Origin: Euglena gracilis
Taxonomy: Eukaryota > Euglenida > Euglenophyceae > Euglenales
Assembly: GCA_039621445.1 (NCBI GenBank)
Contig: CP154956.1
Span: forward strand, 62,698,257 to 62,762,256
Direction: 5' to 3'
Length of the DNA stretch: 64,000 nt
Shown here: positions 12,601-23,147 of the stretch, one piece after another
Layout of the letters: every line of letters starts with the position of its first letter
Position numbering within the stretch: position 1 is the first letter of the stretch
Position numbers and translations under genes: made by a program
The notes under the pieces: model-generated
What the model saw: only the letters and a program-made list of their open reading frames with translations
What the model was told of the DNA's origin: nothing
The model's database searches: none

Positions 12601-15600
12601 TTTTTGGACCCCAGGGGCTGGGAGGAGAGAGGAGGAGGAGAGGGGGGGGTAGGTGGGTCCAGCCGAGCCCCCCCCCCCCCCCCCAGGGGGTTTCCCAGAG
12701 GGGGGTGGGACATACCTTTCTGCGCCGAAGGCACCGAAATTTTTTGAAAAAGTGCTATTTTCAGCATTTTTCGCGATTTTTGGCCTTTTTCAAGGAAAAT
12801 TTAGTGGGGCCCCTGGGACCCCCCCCCCCCAGGGCCCCAGGGGGTGGTGGGCGGGGGGGGGGACCCCCCCAGGGCCCCAGGGGGGGGGGGGGGGGGGGGG
12901 GGGGGGACCCCCCGGTCTTGAAAAATAACCCCTGGGCAGGAGGCTGGCCCCCACCCACCCACCTCACCGCTCTGGAGGGGGCCGCCTCCGGGGTCTCGGA
13001 CCCATGGCCCCCTCCCGCACGCGTGGGGGCGGCCCCGGGGTGGACGTGTACATCCTGCGGCGCAACGCGGAGCACCTGGTCCGGGACGTGATCCAGACCG
13101 ACCACCCCTTCCGCGTGTCCGCCTGGGGGCGGCCCGGGCGGCCCTCCCGTTGGGCGTGAACCCCGGTGGACTTGGATGCCGAGCTTCATGACACATGCTT
13201 GCAAGTTGCAAGTCAGCGTTTTCGGTTTGTGGGGGGGGGCAGCGACGTTTTGGCGGGGGGGGGGGGGGCTGGTAGGGGGGGGACGACAGCCGCCCCCGCC
13301 GCCATCGAGTGCGCGGAGACGGGGGCCAGCGCGCTGGAGCTGTGCCAGCGGAGCTTCTACGACTTCATCCTGATGGACTTCCACCTGGACGACCCCTGCC
13401 TCGACGGCTGCGAGATCACGCGCCGCATCCGCCAGATGGAGAAGGTGGCGGAGACCGCGAAGGAGGGGCAGCCGGTGTGCCCCTCTCTCTGAGCCTGCCA
13501 CCCCCCCCGGAGGGGTAGTCCGTTGGTCTGGCCCCTGCCGCGGGGGTGCGACGTGCTCCGTGGGGAAAACCTCTGAGGGGATGCTGTATGTCTTGGCTCC
13601 TGCCCTGGGGGGCACTGCTCAAAATACCGCTTTGGGACCTTGACAAAAACCCTTTTCTTTCCCCCGTCACTCTTTCATTTTCTTTTTCACTTTTCGACTG
13701 GTGTCATGTCCACGGTTAGCATTGGGAGTTGCTGGCCTGCAAAGCAGATGCCTGAGCGTGCAGGCCCTCCTTCTAGAATCCTTCCCGCAGCGCCACAAGA
13801 CCACCATCATCGGATTGACAGGCGATGACGACAAAGAAGTGCCAGAGAAAGGCAAGCAAGCTGGTATTCCGCCTGGTGCCTGTAACATTTGAATACCTGC
13901 AGCCATATTTGTGTCCAATTACAAATTTGGCTGCAATTTGCTGTTGTCCTGTTCCCAATTATTTTCAGTCAACGTCAGATATTATATAAATGAATATTAA
14001 TTTGCTTCAGTTTAACCCTGAGTATTTGATTTGACGACCCAATTCACTCTCCTCTCTTCCCCACCAGTGGTCAATCAAATACGTGGGCTCAGACACGTTG
14101 CCACAGATCTGTAAAATTCAAGCGATCCTTTTCTGGTCAGGGATGTTCTGCTGAATATCTTGCAAACAGAATATAGTGGTATTGCCTACGAAAGGCCAAC
14201 CAAGAATGCGTTTCATTGTGTGTTTCATTTGAGTTTTAAAAGCAGACACAGTGCTGGCTTCCACCCCACCCTGCGCCCAACAAACACCCTGGCCCAACAA
14301 ACAGCCCCTGTTCAGACCGCAAACGTTGTCAACGAAAGTGTTCATTGGACATGGGGGAGTCATTTGTGGCAGGGGGGCGCGGAAAAGCTTTCCCCATTTT
14401 TTGCGGGATTGTTTGTGTTTTTTTTGACATTTTTCTTGTATTTTCGATTTCAAAAAATTGTGCATTTCAGACAAGATTTCTCCCTTGACCATTTTTTTTG
14501 CCTTTTTCCATTTTTTTGAAGCCTTTTCGCCAAAATAAAAATAAAAGCATTTTTTTTTTGGAATCAGCACGCTCCATAATACCATTGAAATTTTAGTTCC
14601 ACCAGCACCCCAAAAAAGTAAAGAAAAAATGAAATTGTCATTTTTGCGCTGATTTTCTTTTTTATCTTTTTTGTATCTTTTTTGTGTCATTTTTTAGTGG
14701 GTTCATCCTGAGCCCCTACCGCCGTAACTTGGGCCAGGCGGGGAGTTGCGGGGAAATCAAAATACCCTTAGATGGGGCATTTCAAGGGCTTCAATTTAGG
14801 CCTCTGGAAATTTACTTTGATTTTGCTTCATTTCTGAGATATTTTCGAAACATCGATTTTTTAACCCCGAAAAAGGCCCAAAATCACCCCTGAAATGGGC
14901 CATAATTGGCCGAAAAATGGCTGTAACTCGGGCTACACGAAGAGTTGGGGAAAGTAAAGCATGGTTGGACAGGGCATTCCAAGGGCTTCTTTTTTTTTGC
15001 TCTCCGGACATTTTTGTTTTATTTCACTTCGTTGTCGAGATATTTTGGAAAAATCGGTTTTTTGAGCAAAACAAAATGCCCCCAAAATAACCGTTTTGGG
15101 CCGCAAAAGCGTGCCGGAACACGGGCCAGGCGTGTTGGCAGCCAAAGTGGCGAACGGGGGGTGATAGAGGGCCTCCGGGGGTGCATTTTTGTCAGACTGA
15201 CGTTTCCGGAAATGATGTACGTTTTCTCGAGATATTTTCGAAACCCCGATATTTTTGACCGATTTTTGGACCCCGGCGAAACGGCAGAGTCGGAAGAGGG
15301 AGGGCAGGCCAATCCCACCCAATCCGGACCCCTTCGCGGATGAATAGCTCTGGCCGGGGTCGCTGAGCACTTATCCCTTTATTGTTGAGAGCGAAGCTTA
15401 CCACCAGAGAAAAGGGGGGGTTGAACACCCCCCCCTCTGGGTAGACCGTGAAAACCGCGGATTATCACTATGACCCCGGCCCGGTTCCCAGAATTTTTTT
15501 TTCAGTTGCGAGTAACTGTAATTCTAGTTTCCAAATCACCTCCGTTTGACCCCCAACTCCTCGCCACCCCCTACCAGGCCTTCCCGTACATCCCTACCTG

Positions 15601-16963
15601 CCCCTCGATGTTTGCTCAAAGAAGTCTCTGGAGTACAAAACAAGCAACATGCCCCCCCACAAGCTATTCCCCCCAAGCTATTCCCCATTGGGGGGACGGG
15701 AATAGCTCAGTGTTATAGCAAAAAGGTTCCAAAAAAGTCTCTAAAAGAAAAGAAAAGAAATTGCTCAAAAAATGACGTTTTTTTGGACGTTTTCAAAAAT
15801 TATTAACTATTTTTTTTGGCAAGTGTGCTTAAAATCCACTTTTTTTTCGAACATCCAAAAAAAAAGTTGCCAAAAATTACCCCCTTTGGGGCTGTCCGAG
15901 GTTCGGGTATGGGAATAGCTCAGGGGTGGGGGGACACCCCCCCCCCCATTCTGTTCCCATTGTAAAGGGTCCTGGGGATGGGAATAGCCCGGGGAGAAGG
16001 GGCATGGTATGTGGGAGCAGTGAGACAGGCGCAGGGCCCCGCGCTTCAGTGGAATGAGAAATGCCTCGATGCACCGTATCCGCCCGCCCCATCGCCCATC
16101 ACACCCACCGCACACCACAACATCGCATCACACATCACACATCACACCACACGTCACATCACACATCAGACATCACATCACACATCACACATCACATCGC
16201 ATCACACATCACACCACACATCGCCCATCACACCACACACCACACACCGCGGCGCCGGCAGGGATGAACCACGTGGAGCGCAAGCCGCTGCACCCCTACA
16301 CACTGATGAAGCTGCTGGGGGACGCGGGCTTCACCATCACGGAGAAGGCCCGCAGCAACCTCACGACGCCTGCCAAGCGCCGCAACGACATTGCGTCCCT
16401 GGAGGTGGCGGAGGCGATCCGCGCGGAGCGGGGAGCCCTGCCGGGGACCGTGGACCGCGACAGCGTGGACGGTGTGCGGGGTGGGGATGCGTTTGGCAGC
16501 TGCTGTTTGGTGGGAAACCGGAAACTATTGTACCAAACGGCCAGAAGGTTATGTGAAACGTGGCGTTGCTTGCATTTTTTTTTCTGAGCCCAAATCCAGC
16601 CCTTCACCCGGCCAGTCCATGCGGAATGCCTTTTAGTTTCCCTCCACCGCCGCCAAACCAAACCAAACTCGCATCTGTTTGGCCCGGCCCAACGCCGCAG
16701 GGTCCAGCGCCCCACCGGCCGCGGCGCCGGAGCGGCCCCTGCAGCCCGCAGACCTCGACGATCCGCTGCTGGTGGAGCTGCTGCGCGGCCTGCTGCGGCC
16801 GATGGGCTTCACCGACCTCGAGCTGGGCTACCAGTCCGCCCCGCAGCTACTCCACGTGCTGCAGGAGCAGCTGGCGCTGTATGAGAAGCGGCACAAGGGC
16901 CTGCACCCCTCCAAGCCCCCGGCGCAGGTGGAGGTGCTGTTCTGCAACATGACCCGGCGGTGA
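3682..16963 (+). CDS. CaMKK/GRIK-like Ser/Thr kinase, apparently fused to a response-regulator receiver domain
   Basis: Proposed exons are 3682-3821, 6772-6898, 7797-7890, 9140-9231, 9247-9302, 10015-10092, 10264-10419, 10885-11054, 11775-11828, 13040-13114, 13290-13474, 13791-13863, 16262-16471 and 16701-16963 (TGA). The N-terminus MGCGAS is a classic myristoylation plus palmitoylation signal, so membrane attachment is likely. Kinase landmarks in order: VNEYVLQRPLGS (Gly loop), FALKMV (ATP Lys), HRDIN (catalytic loop, with Asn where Lys is usual), KICDFGVSK (DFG), QGTMLFSPPEA (activation/P+1), FADVWALGVTLF, and RIDLNQIRDHPWL. The shape matches CaMKK and plant GRIK kinases that activate SnRK1/AMPK. 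The REC part follows from 11775. The fusion rests on phase-0 compatibility of ATG|GTGCCC (11054) with ...CCAG|CCGGTG (11775), and on the lack of a start codon for REC. The alternative is two genes, with the kinase stopping at 11107-11109. The window's N gap falls in this gene. Confidence 0.78.
3962..4330. repeat. Intronic repeat array of CAATTG(T/A)C(A/G)C units
   Basis: Two blocks (3962-4084 and 4202-4330) repeat the phrase 'ggcaattgacgccccc', 'caattgtcacccc', 'aatttgtcacccc' many times, separated by about 115 bp of unrelated sequence. The core CAATTG is palindromic. It lies in the first intron of the kinase gene. The rest of that intron (to 6771) is G-rich on the plus strand from about 5040 to 6480 and holds no gene that I can support. 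Confidence 0.8.
6040..6125 (+). repeat. Intronic repeat 'gccattttggacca', copy 1 (copy 2 at 7205-7280)
   Basis: Copy 1 reads 'ggtcccaaacgaagcattt', then 'ggccattttggaccaaaaa', then 'tgggtcaaaa'. Copy 2 at 7205-7280 keeps the same three phrases with small changes. They lie in neighbouring introns of the kinase gene, and weaker echoes occur near 2850-2930. This looks like a dispersed short repeat of about 75 bp. Confidence 0.7.
6572..6656. repeat. Long imperfect hairpin in kinase intron 1
   Basis: The left arm 6579-6607 (gcgcgctcaaacaaatt, then tgttcgtgtgc) is the reverse complement of the right arm 6620-6647 (gcacacgaaacaattt, then gtttgagcgcgc), with one indel and a 12-nt loop. It looks like a small inverted-repeat (MITE-like) insertion shortly before exon 2. 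Confidence 0.8.
7961..8293. repeat. (ACAT)n microsatellite with an internal (ACGT)n block
   Basis: About 330 bp of tetranucleotide repeat in the intron after exon 3. Units 8033-8061 are ACGT, and single substitutions occur at 8072, 8213 and 8242. It creates long open frames on both strands (HTYI/MYVC repeats) that are not genes. Confidence 0.97.
9234..9246. other. Run of 13 Ns (assembly gap)
   Basis: The gap lies between exon 9140-9231 (..AKLVMAQI) and exon 9247-9302 (DGLIYLHSHK). These two peptides are adjacent in kinases, so the gap probably hides a short intron, perhaps longer than 13 bp in reality. Confidence 0.98.
14705..15340. repeat. Diverged tandem repeat, about three units of 180-220 bp
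   Basis: Each unit carries the same ordered phrases: 'gccgtaac..gggc', 'gggcattycaagggcttc', 'ctctggaaattt' or its equivalent, 'tgagatattttcgaaa', and 'tcgattttt'. Units begin near 14705, 14915 and 15105. They lie in the long intron (13864-16261) that interrupts the REC domain. No coding capacity was recognised. The remainder of that intron (13900-14700 and 15350-16090) is T/A-rich with poly-C runs and no gene I can support. Confidence 0.7.
16095..16250 (+). repeat. CATCACA-type minisatellite at an intron end
   Basis: Imperfect repeats of catcacac, catcacat and caccacac directly precede the exon acceptor at 16261. They are open as His/Thr-rich peptides, but they are intronic. Confidence 0.9.
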
Positions 16964-17025
16964 CGCACCAGGAGAGAGGGACCCAGACCCACAGACACAC
17001 AGCGACATGTATGCATCGCATGCTG

Positions 17026-17231
17026 ACACACACACACACACACACACGCACGCACGCACGCACGCACGTACGCACACGCACACGCACGTACGCATGTACG
17101 CACGCGCGCGCACACACACAGATCCATACACACAGTCGTGCACACACATGCACGTGCACGCCCACCCACCCACCCAACCAACCACACACACATATACACA
17201 CAGACACACACACCGGCACATGCACACGATT
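17026..17231 (+). repeat. (CA)n/(CGCA)n microsatellite downstream of the kinase-REC gene
   Basis: A mixed CA, CGCA, CGTA and CCCA dinucleotide/tetranucleotide tract, starting about 60 bp after the stop codon of the kinase-REC gene. Confidence 0.95.
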
Positions 17232-19799
17232 TCATTTTTAGAAAACAATCATGGAGGTCTCTGCAAGGCTTGCGGGCTGGCGTGGGATTGCGTCGAGGCC
17301 GGAGTGCGGCGAGGGAAGTGCTGCGCCTTCAGCAGTTCGCCCACGCCCGAGACGACGTCGTTCGGCCCCACGGAGTGCGCCGGGACCGATCAAGTGTGTT
17401 TCAGGCCCCGGATGTTTTTGGTCAGCAGGTCTGGGCAAAAGAGTGGAGGTTGCAAATGAAGAGGGGAAATGATATTATTGAGACCGATCGGTGACAGGTT
17501 TCTTTATGTGTGGACGACGGGACCGCCAGCAGAAAGAAGTAGTTTCTGGGCCCGTTGTCAGAGTGGTCCGAGAGTCGCCATACGCTGCGCCGTCTTGTGC
17601 GGGTCTGTGCCGTGTTGCGTTGCGTTGTGCTTTGCTGCAAAGGACCGCCTACTGTCTGGTGCGGGCCACACACCCGCCGCAACGGTGCCCCCTCGCCATG
17701 TCCCCTCCTTCGCAGGTTCGTTCACCTCCTTGTAACCTGCCGGCTTACGGCCTGTGCCCCGGCCCTCGGCGCTGCATCGGCCCGGCTCGCCCCCCTTTTC
17801 CAACCACCGGCCCTCCCCTCCCCCTCCCCCTTGCCGTTAAGGCCGACCCCGTCTCGCCCTCAACTGGCTGACCTCTCCGGTACCACCGCTGCGAAGCCCC
17901 ACCATCCCCGCGTTGCATTCGCACCCGCTGTCCCCCCGGGGGGTTCGGCGAGAGAAAAGGTCTCCGGATCACAGCCAGTGGCCCCCCTTCTGCGCCATCT
18001 GAAGTCCCATCTGAGGGGTACCACCAGGCGCTGGAAAAGCAAGTCCTTCGCTCCCCAGCACGGTTCTCCCCCAACCCCCCTGGCCGGCTCTGCAAAGCTG
18101 GCCAGCTTGGGGGGGGGGGGGCAATGCTCACGTTGCAGGGTGCAGGGAGGGGATAAGCAATCGGTCTGCTTCCCCCCTTTCTGCAAGAATGCAAACCTTG
18201 AAAGAATGCTTTTTGCAAGGTATGCAGTTTTAATGCAAATTTGTGGTTTTCGCATGCTTTCCCCTCCCAATTCATCGGTATATATTTGAATGATTGCACA
18301 AAATCGGAAGTTGCTTTTTTCTACCCGAGGTTGCATATTCCATTTCCTTGGACCAAGTTTTGCGTTTCTACAGCATTGCATGATGAAGTGTCTGTTCGCA
18401 ACTGCACAAACAACCCTGCCACTGTCAGGTTTGCTCTGTGTTTTTCATATTTTGTTGTATTTCCCCCTCCCCACCCCCCTCCCTGGCTGTCAAACAATCC
18501 CAGCAAGCATCACTGGCACCAGGACAGGCTCTGCAGCCACCGTGCAAGGTGCCCCCCATCTCCTGTCCTCTTTGCGAACTGATCTGCACCCTCTGTCAAC
18601 TCACAACTGCAGGAAAGTAGCCTGTGCTGTGTTCCTACCCTGTCCCCACGTTCTGTCCGCTGCCCCGCTCACCCCCCACCCCCACCCCCGGCCCAGCTGT
18701 GAGGCCCGTTGATATGTGGAACAGGGCGGTCAGAGAGGGGCAGGTTTCCCCTTTTTTTCCACCGTTACCCAGAAGTCAAATGGGGTAGAACGTGGATTTT
18801 TATGTTGTTTTTTTTTGGTGTAGATGTTCAAGCACGAATCCCCCCACCTGTCTTCGCCTAATTTGATTCTCCCCCGTTTTGTTGGCGTATTTTGGGCACA
18901 CTGCACTGGGAAGCCTTTCCCCCCATAAAACCATCCTGATGTGCGCCTTGTTTGGTCCTGCGAGCCCCAGCCACCAATGCCATTCATCATTGCCTGCGAG
19001 CCACCTGGATGTTTGTTGGCAGCCAAGATTCTCCTGTCCATGAATTAATGGGGTCCTACCCAATCACCGTCATCAGCACGTGGCGTTGAACCGTCAGATT
19101 GAATTTATTTATTTTGAACGAGTCGGGTTGAATGAAGTGAATGGAATCAACTCGAGCCTTTTTTTTGTCCAAATGTATTTGCCCTGGGGACACCGGCAGA
19201 CAGCAGTTGGACAAGTGGGCGGATTGAAGATTTGAGCAACACAAAAAATTGGTTTCCCTGAACGTTGAACGAAAGGGGTTAAATGGGGTTGGTTTGGCAG
19301 GGACATGATGGTGAGCACAATAGAGATTGTTCAGCGATCTGTTTGAAATTCTACATTAATCAAGTGAAAGCCATCTGGCTCATCACCACTCCATGCTTGA
19401 CCTGGAGCACTGCTCTCTTGCCAAACCCATTTGGTAACCTTTCACTCCTGACCAGCATGCTTCTCACAGAGCACCTCTGTTTGTTTCGTTCCATGTCCAG
19501 AATTTCTTGGTACAAAAAAAAAAGGTTCCCACCAACAGGCACAGCCAAACAAATTTCCAAAAAGCCCACAAGAGCAGGGATTTTGGAATGCTCTCTTGCT
19601 CTTCTGGATTTTTTGCCTTTTGCATCCAATGTCAATGTAAGGTGCCTTTTCCCAGTTGTCTATGGTACGTTTCACGCTCCGAAAGACGAAGCATAGGACT
19701 TCGAAAAAATATCAATATGGTACCATACCATAACGCAAAATATCGCTATGGTTGGAGTTTCATCCCACCAAACCCAGATTCGACCCAACCTTTACCGCA
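17232..19799. other. Region without a recognisable gene
   Basis: C-rich on the plus strand from 17.6 to 18.2 kb, and A/T-richer afterwards. Open frames of up to 244 codons exist, but they show Pro/Arg/Ser composition, overlap on both strands, and have no motif I recognise. An unseen exon of a neighbouring gene cannot be excluded. Confidence 0.5.
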
Positions 19800-21990
19800 A
19801 ACGATCATTCAGAGCTTTGCTCTCCCTCCCCCTCCCCCAGGGACTGTGAAAAATCCTTCGACACCTCGGGCTCCGCACCTTGCCCTTGTGAGGCCATGCC
19901 TTGCTCGCCGGCGGCGCTGTTTGGATTGTCTTTGGTGCGGTGGGTGGGTCCCGCTTAGTGCATTTTGTTGCCGGAGTTGGCTGTCTCCTAATTTGCCCCT
20001 AGAAAATCCAAAGGAAACGAACAGAGTCGAGAATGAAGACGAACCAAGGAAAGAATAGTCAATATCAAACGAATGCCCGGCCTTTGTGCTTCGCTCTCGG
20101 TGTCCCGTCCTCCCTTGTCGGTCTGCCTCGAGGGAGTGCGAAATTTCTCCGCCTGTGCCTGAAATTTGGCACACTCAGTCACCCCCAAACTTTTGCATTG
20201 CTGAAAAATGGTCCGAAAGTGTCCCCCAAGACAAGAGCTTTGCTCACTGACTGCAAATTTAACCCAAGTAGCTGCCTTCTCCCGAACATGCTCAACCGCA
20301 ACGTTCATTTCACCAACAGTTTTTTCCAAAGTCGACAGCTTCTGAGAAGAATCCCTCTCATTCATTGTTAGCCCCTCAACCTGAGTCTAAAACAACGTGT
20401 TTACTACATCCCCCAGTTTCTTCACATTTTTAGCAAACAGCCGTTACATTTCCACACTCAGAAATTGCCTTTGGCGTTGGGCCAGAATTTGCTCCATTTC
20501 ACCATTTTCCTGAAACTACAAAGTAACTTGTTTACGGTTGAACTCAGGTCAGCCTTAATTTTAGGTTTCATCGTGGTTATGTAATCAGCCATTCGCTGAT
20601 AATGCGTGCCCAATGCCTCATTAACAGATTTCAATGTCTGACCCTGTGACATGGCCAACAGCTGACTTAGCCTGTTTTCTTCTGCACCCACCAAATTTTC
20701 AGCCTTTTTCTCAGGTGTTTTCCCTTTCTGCACCAAAACTCTCCCATGAAGACATTAAACTTTGCAACTTGTTTACTCACTCCAGTTGTTCCAATCTTCA
20801 TCAGATTGGCTGTATCCCGATTCAATCTCCAATCTTTGCTGGCTTTCAGTGTTTTCACACCCAGTTGCTGCAGAAAAACTGATGCTTGGCTGGAAACGTT
20901 GTAGCTGGGTCTGTGGAAAATCTGGCTAGATTGGCAGAAAAACCTGGGCTTGTATTTGAAGACTCCGTTAAAACAAGCTGGAAAAAAATGTCCATGATAT
21001 CTGGGACAGATGTGACAGTCTGAAACGTCTGGGCTCGCTGAAAACCCTGTTCAGGCATTTGAGCTGGTCCCAAGATGGCTGGGACAGATGCCACAGCCCA
21101 AAACGGCTGGGCTGGCAGAAAAAGCTGCAGCTGGGCTGCACCTGGCTGTGACTGCGAAATATATGTCTGTGGCCGGGATAGTGTAACTGAAACTGGATGG
21201 GGCTGTGATTCGGAACTCTGCGTTAATAGCAGGGGTTCTGGCTGAGCTGTTAAACACAAAACTTTTTGTTCTGTGGCCTGCTGTCTCATGCTGACACAGA
21301 AATCTGCTGTAATGCAGATTGTGTTGAGAAATATACTGGCCATATGCCTGCAGCTATCATTCTTCGCAGAACCATTTCCTGAATTATTGTGTTGCTTCCC
21401 ATTTTTTCTTCCTCCGTTTCACTGTCGTGAGCCGGGGTTCTGATTCATTATCACTGCTTGGCTGCAGTGGAAACAACTGTAAATTTTATGTCCTTTCCAC
21501 CATGATGGTCCTTACGCATGCAATTTTCCCATGCCTGAAACACAATCACATTCCAATTCCTGTCTTGTCTCCAAAATTACGAAGAAGATGAAATTTCTGC
21601 AGGCTGAAAAAAAATTTCTGCCACAGGTTCCGTTATGTTTTGAGATGATGTCACAGGTTCTAAAAAACGGGCTGCAGAAAATTAAGTTTCCTTCTTTTTT
21701 CTGAAGGTTGATCTCCGCCACAGATCTCAGAAATGTTTCGCCACAACCTGAAATTCGGGGAGATTGACCAGAAAACGAACAGATTTCTGCAGATTCTTCC
21801 GAAAATTCACAGACCACAGGGTTTGTGAAGCTGCTATAATGTAACATGTTCACTGATTCCAAAAACAATTCCACAAAGGCAGCTGTCACAGCTGCAAAAA
21901 AACTGTGACCATATTTGACCTCTGTGACCATGTTTGCCGAATCAGAAGAATTCTCACTGACGGAGTCAGTGAGGAAAGCTCTGCTTACCA
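19800..21990 (-). pseudogene. Degenerate Gag region of a Ty3-like element related to the nested one
   Basis: Read on the minus strand from 21990 down, this follows the nested element's ORF1 and the start of its ORF2. Shared landmarks are SFTNPVVCEFSEESAEICSF, LCLTAQPEPLLLTQSSESQ, ENLVGAEENRL, LAMSQGQTL, NERDSSQKLSTLEK and AKFQAQAEKF. It carries many indels and stops and a short interspersed repeat at 19856-20146. At the ORF1/ORF2 junction it reads through in one frame (CKSLGVTECAKFQAQ, near 20170-20215), whereas the young copy is frameshifted there. TAA (20444-20446) and TAG (20387-20389, read on the minus strand) replace Glu codons of the young copy. It is preceded on the minus strand by a matching LTR, so this is the 5' end of an old insertion whose pol has been lost. 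Confidence 0.88.
19856..20146. repeat. Short interspersed repeat inserted in the degenerate Gag
   Basis: The left edge 'gacacctcgggctccgcac' and right edge 'ctgcctcgagggagtgcga' interrupt sequence that is contiguous in the young element (near 58930-58950), so this is a later insertion of about 290 bp. Related copies lie at 26875-27280 and 36250-36470. Recurrent core phrases are 'ttgtgaggccatgccttgc', 'tgtttggattgt' and 'gtgcttcgc'. No coding capacity is visible. The target duplication is unclear. Confidence 0.75.
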
Positions 21991-23147
21991 TGTTTATATG
22001 TACCACCCCCCTGAGGCCGCCGGTTCCCTCTCCGACCGCCGAGTCCCAGCGGGTCGTGGAGAACCACCGACAGCAGGGTGTGTGTGATTCCCGAGGCATC
22101 GCGTGGGCTTTCTCTTGTGGTTGGTGGGGTCAGCGCAACCCAAATTGATTTTTCTTCACCCAAATGTTTTCCACTACCCCTATAGGATCGATTTTTGAAC
22201 GGTTTAAGAAATTTTTGTGAAAATCCAAAAATCTTCCAATTTGTGTGGATCTCTCTTATCTCTTTTCAAAATGAGTGTTATTTTCTTACATCGTCCTCCG
22301 CGATGAAGAAGTTGTCGACTGGGAGTTTCGCACAGGCACGGTGGGGTTGGGGATCGTCAGTGGGGACCCTCACCGGCCTTTTCCCAGACTCCCTTCTTGG
22401 GTCGTCTTGCTTGGCCCCGTCTTCAGCCTTCTCTTCCCCTTGCTCTTCTCAGGCGCGCTGTTGTTGGGTCAGCGTCCCAGCCTCGACGCCCGCGACAGCA
22501 CCCAGTCAGCGGAGGTCTTATCCTCAACCGGCATGCATCGCATTGTCCGGGAGGGGATAATTCTCTCTCATGAGACTCTTTCTCACTCTCTCTCACTATC
22601 TCCCACTCTCACAATCACGTCATGAACATAAACACAACCCACTGAATTCACTGAAAAAAAATGAAATGAAATAAAGCCCACAGTTCCAAAAGACAACAAC
22701 CCTATGCGAAACATGTCACTGAATGCGACAAATACAACAAACCTGGGGCAAGGAGTGAGGCGAGGAGTAAAAAGGAAGGTGGTAGTGACGACAGTATTAT
22801 AATGCTCTTTCAATCTGATGGAATTGTCTCCTTCAAATTAACTTCTTAATACTTTGACAACTGCTGAAAATACAACTCCTGCAAAATCACAAATAATTCA
22901 ATCGTCCGACTTCCAACTTCAGTGAAAAAAAAGCAAATGTCCAACTTGTGATAACCCAAATTCTTTGGCCAAATTAGGGAAAACCCCTCAAGTTCGGCAA
23001 AAAAACACAATTTTTTGTAAGTTCAGCAATTTGATTCGCTTCTAATCTCTATCGCTGGTTTCTCTAACTGAATTGCAGTTACTTCCTCAACTTGAACTTT
23101 GACCTTTCTTGGAAATTTTGGTTGCCGGCGAAAACCGGTGACCGACA
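21991..23147 (-). repeat. Degenerate LTR (5' LTR of the old minus-strand element)
   Basis: It begins TGTTTA at 21991 and ends ACCGACA at 23147, matching the TGTTTACC...GCCGACA ends of the young LTRs. Shared landmarks in order are: a GC-rich hairpin zone with 'gaaccaccgacagcaggg'; 'gctttctct..gg' then 'ggtggggtcagc' or its counterpart; 'gatcg.tttttga'; a CT-repeat zone; 'acaacccactgaa'; 'aaacccctcaagttc'; and 'ttgccggcgaaa'. Just inside it is a primer-binding-like sequence, read on the minus strand as TGGTAAGCAGAG (21979-21990). It contains an unrelated insert at about 22275-22560. Confidence 0.82.
22275..22560 (+). other. GC-rich insert inside the degenerate LTR, possible captured gene fragment
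   Basis: This block has no counterpart in the young LTRs. Its base composition resembles host exons. It reads IVLRDEEVVDWEFRTGTVGL, and then, after a possible acceptor (CTTCTCAG at 22444-22451), LDARDSTQSAEVLSSTGMHR. I do not recognise the protein. It could be a transduced host fragment with an intron retained, or a chance open frame. Confidence 0.35.

Larger units (their letters stand above)
11775..16471 (+). other. Receiver (REC) domain encoded across five exons
   Basis: All phosphorelay landmarks are visible. SILIVDD gives the acidic pair (exon 11775-11828). VYILRRNAEHLVRDV is helix 1 (13040-13114). CAETGASALELC leads to FILMDFHLDD, whose Asp is the phospho-acceptor (13290-13474). TIIGLTGDDD supplies the conserved Thr (13791-13863). 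AGMNHVERKPLHPYTLMKLL supplies the conserved Lys and helix 5 (16262-16471). The last two joins are GT-AG and phase-compatible (GCT G|GT... to CAG|GG ATG). A tail of about 110 residues follows (KARSNLTTPAKRR; then LLVELLRGLLRPMGFTDLELG), which I do not recognise. REC domains normally receive phosphate from a histidine kinase via an HPt protein, so its attachment to a Ser/Thr kinase suggests direct coupling of the two signalling chemistries. Confidence 0.85.

Noticed and set aside
16809-17248. Cys/Val-rich minus ORFs (VCVCVC)
   Set aside because: Reverse translation of the CA microsatellite.
17555-18289. 244-codon plus-strand ORF
   Set aside because: Pro/Arg/Ser-rich composition, overlapped by long frames on the other strand, and no motif; a product of C-rich DNA.
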